From: Stenogyne calaminthoides
Lineage: Eukaryota; Streptophyta; Magnoliopsida; Lamiales; Lamiaceae
Assembly: GCA_037126765.1 (NCBI GenBank)
Contig: JBBCBC010000037.1
Span: forward strand, 8,871,263 to 8,935,262
Length of the DNA: 64,000 nt
Reading direction: 5' to 3'
In this document: positions 44,601-57,539 of the stretch, piece after piece
Position numbering within the stretch: position 1 is the first letter of the stretch
How the letters are laid out: every line of letters starts with the position of its first letter
Notes under the pieces: generated by a model
Told to the model about the DNA's origin: nothing
Database searches by the model: none
Seen by the model: only the letters and a program-made list of their open reading frames with translations
Made by a program: the position numbers and the translations under genes

Positions 44601-47600
44601 TTTGTTCTTAATGAGTTCTTATATTAGGATGTCCGTGTTAGAGTTTCTCTCTACACCATATTCTCTATGCAATCCCACAAAGAGAAAATATCTTGTCATA
44701 TTAGTATATTAACCACAGTGTTTTCCTTTAAAAGTTTCCTCTGCATTTGAAATTCAAAGGAAGAGAATGTTTGGTATGTGTTTTATAATTACTTCTACAC
44801 CCGATGCTGATTAATTATACTTCACTTCCAAGGTGCAAAATCTCTCATTGAATTCAAATATAGAAATAGCAAATATAGTTTTAGTTAATTCTTCAGCAGT
44901 CAGGAAATATAGCTTTGCCTCTTAGCGAGTAAAAACAGATCAAATAAATAATAGCAAACAAACCGAGCCTTTAATCCCAAATAACTGGGGTTAGGCTACA
45001 TCGACTAATAAATGATTCACCTAGGGTCGCGTGCACTGATAAAATAATATGAAGGAATTATTCAATCCTTAAGCATATATTTATATTTCTTAAAATTTGC
45101 ACCCCAAGTGCCTCGGGCACCAGCACCCCCCAATAAATCTTGCACCTCTAATAAATCTGGGCTTAAACTTGTTTGCTATTTGTCTTATGTTGAATTGACT
45201 TATGCTATGGATGCCCTTATCTTTCTATTTTGTGTTTCATATCCAGTAAATAAGTTTGTCTCATACAATAAAAAAGTTCACATCTTTCAAACACCTTCAT
45301 AACTCTTTGGAAATTCTTCATGATCATGGATAAGTTCTAATATTCACTGTATTTGTCTATCCAGCTCTCTTTCGGAGTTTGGAGTTTTGGGTTTTGAATT
45401 AGGCTATTCAATGGAAAATCCCAATTCACTGGTACTCTGGGAAGCACAATTTGGTGATTTTTCAAATGGAGCTCAGGTGATATTTGACCAATTTCTGAGC
45501 AGTGGGGAAGCCAAATGGTTGCGTCAAACTGGATTAGTTGTCCTACTACCTCATGGATATGATGGTCAAGGCCCTGAACACTCAAGTGCTCGTTTGGAGC
45601 GTTTTCTTCAGGTATAGTATAGTTCATTTTCTCCATTACATGGTGGCAGCTTGCTCCTTTCAAGTTATCTTGTATGTGCATCTACATGCATCGGAACATT
45701 ACATTAAAGTTTTTCATGCAGATGAGCATTTTTTTTCTCTTTGTGACTTTTGTGATTTTATTTTTTTGTCATGCTATAAGAGAAGGTCCATAAAACTTTG
45801 TTATACATATCTTAGCAATTGTTTTCTACTTCATAAAGTTAAATTCTGACAATCTATTGTTGTATGAGTACTTTATTGTAAAGACATCTTTATGGGCTTC
45901 CTGAAATCAGAACTTGTTCCGTACTCAGCTGTGGTTTTCTGGTCCCAACAATTGACGTGCTATGTTCTTTCCTTATCTCCTTTAATGATACTGAAAGATA
46001 TGTATTCATTGCCTGAAACTTTGACTGATGAAGATAATTGCAGTTTGTTCTTATTTTGGTTTTTAATTTTCTTATTTGGGATAGTGATTTGGAGAGTATG
46101 GATCCTGTGGAGTATGATTTCGTTTTACCGCTCCTAAACAAACCAAGTAACACTACATTGGATTCCACTCATCAAAATTCTCGTTGTTGCCTATTCTTTT
46201 GATGCTTGTGTTTCTTTGAACTGTTGCAAACCTAAACTTGATATCTTTGGGAGGTGAACTATATTCAATAATTGGTTCGAGTCGACGCTCTTATATTTAG
46301 TTTTGGTATATATTATGGAAGCAGGTATTTTCCAGCAATATTTCTCATCTATCATTTCATTGGAAACTGACTTAGCCCTCTTCTGAGACATCATCGTTGC
46401 TTTTTTAGACATTTTGTATTTATTTTTTATTTATAATTTGTATGTTGGTTAGTGTACTTTTTTTTGTGTGTTTTATTCAGTTGAGTGTAATTGACTTTGG
46501 TGTTGTACTGCAGATGAGTGATGATAATCCCTATGTTATCCCGGAGATGGAACCTACCCTTCGGAAGCAGATTCAGGAGTGCAATTGGCAGGTGGTGAAT
46601 GTTACAACTCCTGCAAATTATTTCCATGTCTTGCGTCGCCAAGTAAGTATATTGAATTCACTAAAGCTGTGTCAATTAAATGGTGTGTTCATTCTCTCTA
46701 ATTTTGTAATTTTATGTTTTTAGATCCATAGGGAATTCCGTAAACCTCTAATCGTGATGTCACCAAAGAACTTGCTTCGTCACAAGGACTGCAAATCCAA
46801 CTTATCTGAATTTGATGATGTTCAAGGCCACCAAGGTTTTGACAAGCAAGGAACAAGATTTAAGCGCCTTATAAAGGATCAAAATGTTCACTCAGATCTT
46901 GAAGAGGGCATAAGACGCTTGGTTCTTTGCTCTGGAAAGGTACTCATTCATCGAGTGTATTATTGCCCTACTGGATGCAGATATTACGGTCAAAATATAT
47001 TATTTCTATCAAGGATAACACTACGCTTCAGAAAGTTTTGTCCGTTCAATCTCTTGATTGTTTTTTTTTTGGTCGGACAAAGTTAGTTTTTAGTAGTTAG
47101 TACACCAAGCACCCAAACACTCTACAAATTCACCAAGCCACCTTATAACTCCCATACTCCAATTCGTTCCCAAAGGGAATCGAACCTGGGTCTCCCACTC
47201 AATTGAGGAGCCCAGTGGCCCACCTGGTTCTCTTGATTGTATGCTACAATTATAGTTTTCTAAGGTTCATTATTATTTCTGCTTGTTGGCAGGTTTATTA
47301 TGAGCTTGATGAAGAGAGGAAAAAAATAGAAGGAAAGGATGTTGCTATTTGTAGGGTCGAGCAGCTTTGCCCCTTCCCTTATGATCTTGTCCAGCGTGAG
47401 CTCAAGAGATATCCAAGTATGTCTTTAGCCGTAGAAGGCATATATATATATATATATTTTTATTTTTTTATTTTTGATAAAATATTTGGACATATATCAC
47501 CTTTGCTTGCTGAATGGAGACTAATTATTATGGCCACCCCATATATTTTGGTCTAATGGTCAATTTTTCCCAATATTTTTTATAATACCAAATCCTAATC

Positions 47601-48200
47601 CGTTAGGGAATTATGAGTTGATATAAAATGACTAAATTTACCCCCAAATATAATAAAAGTGCCATATAAAAGATCAGAAGTACCCAAATGTTTGATGCAA
47701 CGGTCAGTTTTACCCTAATAAAAAATTAAATGCCTAAGGTTGGCCTAGTCCAATCATTTTATCTGTTCATAAGATAGTAATTATGAAATCAGAATTAACT
47801 AATAACCCAAAAGTAGTCGTGATAATTGTGTAGCATCGGGCGATTTAGGTACTACAATTCTTTTATAGTGAAACTGTACAATAGGACACACTTTAACGAA
47901 AACAATACCCCTGTCCTTGCAACCTTGGGTCGTTGACTGATTGTTTTGTAAATATTTTCAGATGCAGAAGTTGTATGGTGTCAGGAGGAGCCCATGAACA
48001 TGGGTGCATTCAGCTACATCGCACCTCGTCTTGGAACTGCAATGAACTCAGTCGGTAGAGGTACGGTGGAGGACATCAAGTACGTTGGCCGTGCTTCATC
48101 TGCTGCCACAGCCACCGGCTTCTACCAAGTTCATGTTAAAGAACAAACTGGGCTTGTCCAAAAAGCGCTGCAGCCCGATCCAATTAGCTCCTTAGATTAA
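41641..48200 (+). CDS. OGDH: 2-oxoglutarate dehydrogenase E1 subunit, mitochondrial
   Basis: E1 of the mitochondrial TCA-cycle complex: ThDP-dependent decarboxylation of 2-oxoglutarate and transfer of the succinyl group to E2 lipoyl. Exons: 41641-43192, 43418-43644, 43727-44059, 45365-45611, 46514-46642, 46724-46939, 47293-47416, 47962-48200, all GT-AG and in phase; total about 1021 residues, normal for plants. The N-terminus is basic (mitochondrial presequence). The N-terminal E1 domain is at about 57-95 (TDSFLDGTSSVYLEELQRAW). Conserved SHRGRLNVL is near 295, the ThDP/Mg motif GDGSFAGQG near 400, and the transketolase pyrimidine domain (LWEAQFGDF) in exon 4. One extra base near 42692, just after TSYDRPTR, shifts the frame and creates an immediate TGA. 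Both flanks are otherwise fully conserved. This is an assembly error or a fresh null allele. A polyadenylation-type AATAAA lies at 48256. Confidence 0.92.
47050..47240 (-). mobile_element. tRNA-derived SINE in OGDH intron 6
   Basis: Minus-strand unit 47228-47062 (about 167 bases). The pol III B box GGTTCGATTCC and an A-box-like GTGGGCCACTGGGC lie near its 5' end, and an A-run forms its 3' tail (T10 at 47061-47070 on plus). A perfect 12-base duplication TCTCTTGATTGT flanks it (47050-47061 and 47229-47240). These are the three hallmarks of a SINE. The perfect duplication suggests a fairly recent insertion. Confidence 0.85.
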
Positions 48201-49250
48201 ATCCGCTGGTGGTTGAATCGGTTTGCGTCTTTTTCATTCTTTTTTATTCTTTGTGAATAAAAGTTCCGGCTGACACTCTGGTGGAGTGTAAACTGAGTCA
48301 AATGACGAGTGTATAATCATTTTCGTCACTCTAATAATTTTTTACGAGATCACTAGTTGGATGGCTCATAATATGGATGCCATTCATTTGAATGACTCAA
48401 AATAGAATTGTGGACATTTGGTTATGCATTTGATATTATGACATTTTATCTGATATCATTTTACAGGCCATGATATATGGTATTTTTATTGTATGTGTAC
48501 GGGTGCAAGGTCACATATGATATTTCAGGTTGTCGGTATTGAATATTAGGAGTTTTTTTTTTTTTTTTTTTTTTGGGGGGGGGGGGGGGGAACAGGTGAA
48601 TAGGAGAATCACTTGCACCAGAAAATAAAACCCTGCAAAAGTGTGAATCATAATCTCCAATTAGAAGGGAAAGTTAAATCTCCTTCGAGAGGAAAATAAA
48701 ATAAGTGAATGCAAAATTAGTTATTTAGTTTAACTAAATAATCAATTTGATGATTTGGTCAGTCTGGTTGTTAGTTTGATCAATTTGACTAATTCAATTT
48801 TTATATTCGGATTTATGCACCTTTAAGATTCTGCAACCCAATGTTTTTCTTTTTCTAGGTATGAATCACGTGTGTGTTGATTAATTAGAATCAAATGTAG
48901 TCCCCATTTTTCTTTTTGGATTCTCTCTCCTACTACAGTAAGCAAAATCCTCGAAATGTAACATATACAATCATTGATTGCATTTGACGTAATCATGTAT
49001 TAACGGTAACTTAATGCACTAATGTAAATAATTCATGCCTGCCTTACTTTTTTTTTTCTTTTTAAATAAAGCGCCCGACTTACTTTCTGTTTTTTTAAAT
49101 GGAATTTTGTGTGAAACTGTGTCATAACAGTTCAAAAATATATACCCCAAATAATATTTCATCAACTTTTGAAATATATTTGTCAATGTATTTGTTGTGT
49201 TCGATACAATTACACATTTTATTCGTACACATCAGAGGAACACGTGTATT
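48201..49250. other. OGDH 3' region and intergenic
   Basis: Begins with the OGDH 3' UTR (AATAAA at 48256-48261). Otherwise no gene. It contains a T22-G16 homopolymer junction at 48553-48590. Confidence 0.5.
48553..48590 (+). repeat. T-run fused to G-run (T22 G16)
   Basis: Twenty-two T are followed directly by sixteen G. Such a junction is rare in plant DNA and hard to sequence, so the length is uncertain. Confidence 0.8.
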
Positions 49251-49298
49251 AATCAACTATAAAAATAACCATGCTCGATGGACAAGTGTACTCGTCCA

Positions 49299-49470
49299 GC
49301 TTGCCAACTAAACAAGTTTGTTCGCTAGCTTGCCGACCAAACAGGTTTGCTCGCCAACTAAGCTGACCAAGCGAGTATGCTCACCACTTTGCCAACTAAG
49401 CAAGTATGCTCGCCACTTGCCAACCAAGCGAGTATGCTCGCCACTCGCCGACCGAGCAAGTATGCTCTCC
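49299..49470 (+). repeat. Tandem CGAGTATGCTCGCC-type repeats in the gypsy LTR
   Basis: About six imperfect units of 25-30 bases contain the words (A/C)AAGCGAGTATGCTCGCCAC and TTGCCAACCAA. They lie upstream of the LTR TATA box (TACTATAAATAGAAG near 49733-49747) and so in U3, where tandem enhancer-like repeats are common. Confidence 0.7.
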
Positions 49471-50040
49471 AACACTGGCAAGCATCATAATCATTCTTAT
49501 ATGCTCGATGAGGACAGTGTTTCGATATAAAATTGATATGGTCAAAGGGGCGAACATGGCGATCAGTCGAGCAAAAAGTTGATATGGACGACTAAAAGAG
49601 TGTCTTATAAACAATATGCAAAGGTCAAACATGAAGACGAAGTTGAAAACGTGGCAGCATCACATGAGTTCTTGCAAGACACAAAATCTAAAAATTTCAT
49701 GCTTACAAAACCAAATTTCATGCTTGTCAAAGTACTATAAATAGAAGAAAAAAAAACAAGAGACGGGTTCAGAAAAAATTCCCAAAAAAGACTCACATAT
49801 ATTTCCAAAATCCCCATCTTTCCAAAAAGTTTACTGCATGAGAAGTATTATCATGTCTTTGTATCATAAACCTCATATGATGACATCCTAGCTTGGAATG
49901 CCCCCACATAGTAGTCATTCTTGATTTGGGTCAACAATTTCTGTTATTTTCAGTATATCGTGACACATACTTATTTTGTTTGTGAGTTGTTATCAAATTA
50001 GCCACATAATATTCTCCATAAAAAATGATTTCGCAACAAT

Positions 50041-50052
50041 TGGTATTAGAAG
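50041..50052 (+). other. Primer-binding site, initiator tRNA-Met type
   Basis: TGGTATTAGAAG follows the presumed LTR end CAACA (50034-50038). It resembles TGGTATCAGAGC, complementary to the 3' end of plant initiator tRNA-Met, with two or three mismatches. Confidence 0.6.
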
Positions 50053-50127
50053 AAGGAGGGAGGGTGGAAAAAACCAACCCATACACAATCCCAAGTAGAT
50101 AGCCGAAGGCGAAAAAAAAAAAATATA

Positions 50128-51273
50128 ATGCCTCAATCTAGGAATACTCGAGACGGAGAGGTCGGGACGAGCCGACCTCACGCTCGAAAAAGAGGCTCAA
50201 AGATCGGCCTCACAAAAATCGGACCCTTGAAACCATCAATCTTGAAGATATCGCCAACGATCCGGCGGCCACAACAAAAAGGCCATCACTTTCTTTGTTG
50301 CGAGCCTGAAAAGAGGGCGAAAAGCGAGCCGCCAAGTTGAAAGTTCAAGATGATGATGATCGACGCTTCGGATACACGAGAAGGAGCAAGTTAAGGTGAA
50401 AGCTGCCTGAAGCGGGCCAACAAAAGGGCCGATGATATGTCGGACAACGAAAGCGACCTCAAAGGTCGCACCATCGGCGTTTGATGTTTGAGGCTCTCCG
50501 TTAAAGACCGAATCGGCAATCATAAAGGCGTCGGGATCCCGGGAGGAACAATCGATGAACATCTTGGGCTCCTCGATCCTCATGATCGCCCGCATCCCGA
50601 AAAGACAAGCGGAACAACAAAATTGGCTGAACTAAATTGTCTATCCATCATCGATTGGGTAGTCAAGGATTAACTTGGAAAGGGGGCGTTTATCATGAGC
50701 ATGACCCCGCGGGTCCTCGTGATGGGACACAACCCGATCCAAGTCTGTCGGTTCCACGAAATTTGCGAAATGCAGAAAAGAAATCGAGGGCTTTGGGTAG
50801 AAAAACAAAAGGACTGAAGCGGAAGCACAATGACATGCTCGCCATTAACACCCGGCGATCATGGCGGTGAAGTACAAGAAAAAATAGCAAAAGATCCGAC
50901 CACCAATCCTTTATGTTTGATGTTGAGTCGACCCACATGTTCACCTCGGCAAATATTGGGACTTTTATGATCGCCATGGGCGCCACCGACAAAAAGCGGT
51001 GCCAATCATTTCCCATGACGTTGGGCAACCGCTAAACGATGATGGTTTTTACACCATCATTGCGTCCATCACGTCTTTCGCTCAGTTGGGACAGAAATTC
51101 CTGTCCCATTTCTCATCCATGTGTGCTCGCCCAGCACCAAAACAGAGGTTGACACATTTCTCTCAGCTAAAGGGTGAGTCAGATCGAGCATACATTGAAA
51201 GATTTGACAAATGTTTGTACGATGGAGCCCCAGTCGAAGAGGATGCCAAGATCCTCACGGTGATCGGAGGCCT
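50128..51273 (+). pseudogene. Gypsy gag remains
   Basis: The presumed gag start is at 50128 (MPQSRNTRDGEVGTSR…). The best kept part, about 51060-51273, has the retrotransposon gag core: SFAQLGQKFLSHFSS…RLTHFSQLKGESDRAYIERF. Frames change several times between. The sequence stops at 51273, where the copia LTR begins; the continuation lies beyond about 56240. Confidence 0.7.
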
Positions 51274-53105
51274 TGTTGGGGAATGAGTTGCACAGATCTA
51301 TTCGGGGTGAATATTTAAATACAAATTTAATTCATTAATTATTACTAGCATGAATTAATCCTATATTAATTCAAATAATAATTGCAACAACATATCATGC
51401 ATATAAAAAGCCACGTAAAACTTACGCATGCGGAATCTACGGGTTTACGTGAGCATACCTCTCGGGATGGCAGTGACTTCGGTCGGACGGACTAACCAAA
51501 AGGACTTCTCAAGTATTCCCTTAGCCCTTGCTCAACTATCCCAATTGGAAGGACACTCGTTTAACAATTAACAAAAAAAAAAAAAATAAACTTTGTTGCA
51601 CCAATTTTTGTGGATTTGCTAATATTTCCAAAGACATGGAATTGTACTTGGGAATGAACTAATCATCCCTATTTATAGGAGAGGGAGTGGTCGAATTTGT
51701 TGTAGAAAACCAATGTGGGAAAAGGGATCACCAAGAAATCTTGAATATATCTTCTATATTATTTTTCCCATAATTAAAATATTCCACAAAAATCCCACCT
51801 CCTCTAAATATGGATTTTTCGAAAATTTTAATGTGCAAGATTCCAAGATTTTGATCTTCTTGAACTTATGAGATATTCTTGTATTTTAAGAAATACATAT
51901 CTTCCATAATATATTTTCAAGAAAATCAAGAAAATCTTTCTTGCCCATTATATTTCCTATTTTTCGAAAATTACTATATAGATAGCCTAGTGGGAGGTTT
52001 CTTGAATTTAATGAGATAATCTTGTATTCCAAGAATACATATCTTCATTCCATAATAAAATTCAAAGAAAATCTTTCTCCCAACATATCTATAAATTTCG
52101 AAATTTTGGTTGGAAAATTAAGCAACAATATTTATTTTATTTTAATCATTTTTTTAGGTTATTGGACTATTTGTTTGGGCTACTCGAGAGGACCTTTAGG
52201 AGAATTAAGATTGGACCTTCTAATGGATCTTGAATATCTAATATTGAGCCACAATATAATTCAAGCCCATAAATATTAATTAATCCCACTACATAATTAA
52301 TATTGCACCATCCATCTTAACCCATATTACGGTCAATATGGCTCCGGTCATTATTTCCGTGTTTAAGATTATCTAGCCCATTAATTAATTCAAGCCATTG
52401 AAATAGCTTTCCGTTAATTAATATCTTTTGTCCTTGGTCTAGAAGCGGTTCAACATTATTATCCTTAGGAAACTAATTCCACTTGCAAGATTTAGTATGA
52501 TAAAACTTATGAACCTCCCAAGGGGCAAAAATCAAACAAGCGTCTTTGCACACGATTCTCAGTATTAAATCTTAGCAATCACATGTGACCAATAATATTG
52601 CCCAAGATAAAAAGTATTGAATCTCTCCGATTATTTACCCATGATAAGTCAAAGCAATAGTTACCAATCCCACATGATCCTATTTAAGGGACGAAGGTTA
52701 AGAAACAACGAACCATTCGAGGTCTAATTCTTCCTTGTTAAAGAATTTATCCTCCCAGAGGTCCTATTAACAAGATCGGTCATGCACTAGTGTAATCTCT
52801 TGGTCAAGACAAACCAATCCGAGCCTTACACCTCAACCTTTTCGCGATGGTTGTTCATTTCCATCTAGGTCGTGAATAGCGTACTTATAGTTACAAGGGG
52901 ATTAATTTAATCTTACGTGATGCGGTATCACTAAATTAACTACAATGTAACACGTCTTAATTATTGAGGATTATGCAATAAATATACGTAACATTCAATC
53001 ATATTTAAAAGCATCATTGATAAACAATTTAGCGATAAATAAGTCTCGAAAATTCAATTTCGATTATACAAAGTAAAAAACATACTTTACGGTATAATCC
53101 CAACA
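51274..53105 (-). repeat. Copia 3' LTR, 1832 bases
   Basis: Perfect short inverted ends TGTTGGG/CCCAACA and the adjoining polypurine tract define both borders. Long LTRs of this size occur in SIRE/Maximus-type copia elements. Plus-strand frames inside are incidental. Confidence 0.8.
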
Positions 53106-53114
53106 ATCTCCCAC

Positions 53115-55520
53115 TTATACTCAAAGTCCTTTTAAGTATACTACAACCGTCTCGCGAGTCCGTGACATCTAATGTCACCTACACGAACCTAATAATTTCT
53201 CCCACTTATACTCAAAGCCCAGATTGACAATCGGTCTTGACACCCATTCCACTCACACGCGTCTCTCGAATGTATTGAGGCAGCGCTTTAATGAATGGAT
53301 CTGCTAAGTCGCCGGGCGACGCTATCTTTGCCACATCTATATCTCTCTCTTAACGATTTCTCGTATAAGATGTCTTTTTCCTTTAATGTGTTTGTTTGGC
53401 TCGTGGACTCTTGGTTCTCTTGAACTTATGCGCCCTAGCAGATATTGCTGACAAATTGAACACCATCCAAGTCCACTAAGAAGATCTAGAGCCCAATCGG
53501 TTCTTTCAGCGCTTCTCAAGCAACTACTTACCCGACTTCCATGGTTGGTCGTTGATGCATTTCGCTTCAACTCGTCCACTTGATGGAACTTCCCAAATGG
53601 AAACACACTAACCGAGGGGATAATTTATGGAATCTAAATCGATTGGAAATCGAAGGGTGTAGCCGATGGGGATTAGAGTATCCGATCGATAAATCAACAT
53701 TCTATCCCGAAGTTCTTTTCGTGACACTTCGAATGTTTTTAATCGTCGTCATCGCGCTTTCCTGGGTTACTTTGATATCTTTCTACCATGCCCTCAACCA
53801 AAGCGGATATCGGCCTCGCATAAAGAATGCATACATAAGGTTTCCCCCGGTAGAAGCCTTGAGAATACCTTTCATGTCATCTATCTCCTTTTTGCGTCTT
53901 AGGGGACATTTTCTTGGATAGATGGATTCCAAGTCCGAAAGGTACGAATCCTTCTTGGAATCTTGCATCTTTGAAGCATTTCAAGGCGGTGTCTATGTAT
54001 GAAACTTGCGATAACCCGATCATCATTTTCTTGCGATCTCGGTGATCTTGATCCCAAGGATGTGTCAAAAGAACTTTCCCTAAGTCTTTCATATCAAACC
54101 GTTTTTGAAAGCCATGCCCTTACGTATGATAACACCTTCACATCGTTTCCCGATGATCACAATGTTATCTACATTATAGTACTAAGAATACCATTGCGAT
54201 TAACACGCTTCTTATAACACAACTTTTAAAACCGTTTTGATCAAACCCATAAGACTTTATTTTTACATGATCAAAACTTTGGTTCAAGCAATGGATGCTG
54301 TTTGAGTCCGTAAATGGACCTCTTGAGCTTACAAACTAGGTGTTCTTCTTTGTTTCAATGAAACCTTGGGGTTGTTGCATATAGATCTCTTTATCAAGAC
54401 TTCCGATTAAGGGCATCTTGACATCTATTTGCTGATTTCAAGATCGAAGTCGCAAAGACAATCGATAAGAGAATACAGATGGACTTAAGCATGGGCTACG
54501 GGGAGAAAAAAAGTTTTCCTCATAATCAATCCCTTCTTTACGAAGTGTAACCTTTCGCCACTAGTCTTGCTTTAAAGGTTTCAACCTTCCCGTCCGGTCC
54601 TCTTTTTCTCTTATATACCCACTTTGCATCTAATGGTTTTGATTAAGTGGTTGACTAGCTCCCACAATCTATTATGAAACATAAAAACCCACTTTGGCTT
54701 TCAATCTTTGTTTGCCAAGAATGCATCTTTATCTTGGAGTGCTTCATTCATATGTCCATGGGTCCGATTAGGGAATCAAGTCCGAGGACTCTCTATTCCC
54801 ATGAATCTCTTTGTCAAAACAACCCTCCCACTATGACGCGAGGCTCCAGTTGTGAAAACGTATCATTTGGTATATCATCTAAAAAATTGATGTTTGCCCT
54901 CTAAGCTCATTTTAAGGTAATCTCACTACGGGTTTTCTTTGGTTCATGTAGTCTTCTTCCAAAAAAAAATCTAAAGTGGGTGCGGATGACCACATTTTGA
55001 TCTTGGGACTATAGAACATACACCCTTTTGTTCCGCGGGGAAATTTTTAATTCTTGATCGAGGATCCAATTTTTTGGGCTTCCTAGTCCAACACGAGGGC
55101 GGACACCCCAAATTCTCATGTGTCTCATACTAACTGCGTCAGGTCCACAATTCTTTGGGAGTTTTGGGAACCGATTTGGATAGCACCAAGTTGAGAATGT
55201 AAGTCATTTGTTTTCCAAGGTTTGACTCGGGCGACTGGGAAGATCCGCGATAACTCATCATTGATCTAACCATTTCCAAAAGATCTATGTTTCTTCGCTC
55301 TACAACCCCGTTTTGTTGAGGGGTTAAAGGTGTGATAAGGTGGGATACAATCCCTTCATCGGATAAGTAGTTCAAAAACTCATCATTTGAGGTATTCACC
55401 TCCATGATCGGATCGTAGAGACTTGATCGTTTTTCCTATGATTCTCTGTTTGAGCCTTAAATTCTTAGAATTTCTCAAAGGTCTCGATTCATTCTTCATA
55501 AGGAAAATGTAACAAACTCG
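53115..55520 (-). pseudogene. Copia pol remains (RNase H, RT, integrase)
   Basis: Minus-strand remnants. At about 53130-53330 is the RNase H tail (DLADPFIKALPQYIRET). At about 53880-54090 is the RT end (MIGLSQVSYIDTALK; LGIHLSKKMSPKTQ), and near 54170 a mutated YVDD site (YNVDN). At 55139-55405 is the integrase end (PLTPQQNGVVERRN…LLEMVRSMMSYRG; SKSVPKTPKELWT). Many stops and shifts; not functional. Confidence 0.75.
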
Positions 55521-56239
55521 AGTAATCATCAATAAAATTACTCATAACCTCATCTTGCTTTGGTTGACATTGGACTACATACATCTGTGTGAACGATCTC
55601 TAACATTTCTTTGGCCCTATTCCCCTTGGCTCCAAATGCCCTCTTGGTCATATTACTCTCCAAACATGATTCGCGGGTTGGAATTTGTTCAACTTGGAGA
55701 GCATTTCCAGGTGAACCATCTTTCACCAACCTTTGGATCCTCTTTGGATTTATATGACCTTAATCTTGAATAGATGCCAAAGAAGTGTCTCGTTCACGTC
55801 GATGAGCGTTTTCTTTTCTTAGAAATAGTTGATGTGTTATAGGATACATTTAGTGAGTGGTGGTGCCTGATTAATTGTATAGAGATCATTCAACAACGTT
55901 CCATGATAGATAAATTTATCAAAATAAAATGGTAACAACTTTATTAAAAAGTAACCAAAATATCCATCAAAAAGTTTAGAAAACCGAAAATGAATTCTTT
56001 CTAAAATCAGGAGCGTAAAGAATATCTCAAAAATTGATCTTCAAAAGGCGGTGTAACTTCTCCTCGCTCAATTTGCCACTCTTGTAAATCCCGGTGTGAT
56101 GAGGACCTCACTCCCACTAAGTTTGCGGGTCCGCTTGAACCCCCAAAATAATGAAACAAACATGATTAAAACGCTTTTGCTCGCTTTTGAGAGCGCGTGC
56201 ATGCCTATGCGTGAAAAACGATATTTAATCAAATTAAGG

Positions 56240-57530
56240 ATCGGGACATGTTGGATAAGCCACGAAGAATCATAAGAGATAAAAATTCGCTTAATGCTTC
56301 CAAGTATTGTAATTATCACGAGTACATCGGACCGAAGAATGTCGCGATTTACGCCGTCAACTTTGGAAGTTATATGAAGAGAATCTTTACGCAGTTCCTA
56401 AAAAAACGGTTGGAGACTCTCGAACAAAAAAAAGGATTGATCGTGGGGGTAGCGAAATTAAACAAGAAACATCGGTGATGATCCAGGAATCCCAAGAAGA
56501 GGTTGGAATTACCCAAAGAGGCCCCCCTACCATGAATAGAGGTCGAGAGAGTCAAGAAATCAACATATCGATTATGGTTTTGGGTGGATGCTTTGAAACC
56601 CACATTATAACAGCGAAAGAAGATGGAGACGCGTGCCATACAAAGCATCCATCGGTGAAGGTGGCGAGCACATCGCCTAAAGACGACCCTCTCACCAAAT
56701 CATGTTCTCGGAAGACGATCTCGACGGCATAATCACCCCCACAATGACTCTCTAACCATCGATTGCTTTCGTCTTCTCGGTTTGAAGGTGCAAGACATCC
56801 TACGACACCGGAGCATATCATGAACATACGCGTTAATACTCGCACCAAATGGAGAAACAAGTTGGGGATGTAGTTATATAGAACCATGTGATCACACCAT
56901 CATGGGTTTAGGGAATCTATAACCCGCCCTATGGTATGATCGAGTTAGTAGTCAGCTAGAGTCAACTTTAAATCAGGAGATGACGAACTAGAATCTTTAG
57001 ACTTTTAATTGTCGATGCTCCATCTACTTATAACGGGTTTCTAGGTCGCCCGTTTATTATGAAATTTAAAGTTGTCTGTTCAACTTAACGTGTTAAATTT
57101 CCAACTCAAGAAGGGAATTAGCGTAAAAAGGCGAAGAAAAAAAGCTCGAGATTGTTTCTTTGTCGAAAAGCAAAATATCATTAACATGATGGAGCAAACA
57201 TGGGAGACCGGAGAATCAAGCCAACAGGCGAACATATTCCGAGGGGCGCTTATACCTCCTCGACGAAAGCACATCTCCGCTGGCGAACCACGGAACCGGG
57301 ACAATAACTCGTGTTCTAGATCAATGAACATTGATTAAACGAGTTCTGGGACCTAGAACCTCGTATAGGTTTTGATCCAGCAAGAGGTTGACGAGCACTG
57401 TGGGTCGTCGAAGATCCTCGGTGGAAGCAAAAAAAAAGCGAGCAACTCTGTTGAACAATTGGAGTCTGTCAATATCGAACGGACCGAATTAGAAGTGTTT
57501 ATTGGTTGAATTACGGAACCTTTCGAACAT
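56240..57530 (+). pseudogene. Gypsy gag end and protease region, decayed
   Basis: About 56250-56480 (NSLNASKYCNYHEYIGPKN) resembles the gag zinc-knuckle neighbourhood (KYCxYHxxxGH). At about 57030-57150 the FLGRPF…VKFPTQEG block resembles the protease-RT linker of Tat elements. Between them frames are scrambled. A CGAGCA-rich word bias is shared with the rest of the element. Confidence 0.55.
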
Positions 57531-57539
57531 AAATGATTG

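Larger units (their letters stand above)
51274..56240 (-). mobile_element. Ty1/copia element nested in the gypsy element, 5'-truncated
   Basis: The element is in minus orientation. Its 3' LTR is at 51274-53105, bounded by TGTTGGGG and CCCAACA, and is adjoined by a polypurine tract (53106-53116; AAGTGGGAGATT on the minus strand). Going right, coding remains follow in reverse order: RNase H, reverse transcriptase, integrase. No second LTR is present before gypsy-like sequence resumes near 56240, so the 5' LTR and part of gag have been lost. The right border is approximate. Confidence 0.75.

Noticed and set aside
45108..45302. Open frame in OGDH intron 3
   Set aside because: No homology recognised and the flanking exons splice cleanly across it.
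47160..47228. tRNA gene in OGDH intron 6
   Set aside because: A and B boxes are present, but no cloverleaf can be drawn; the A-tail and 12-base duplication show it is a SINE.
52022..52279. 85-codon plus-strand frame
   Set aside because: It lies inside the copia LTR and is on the strand opposite to the element.
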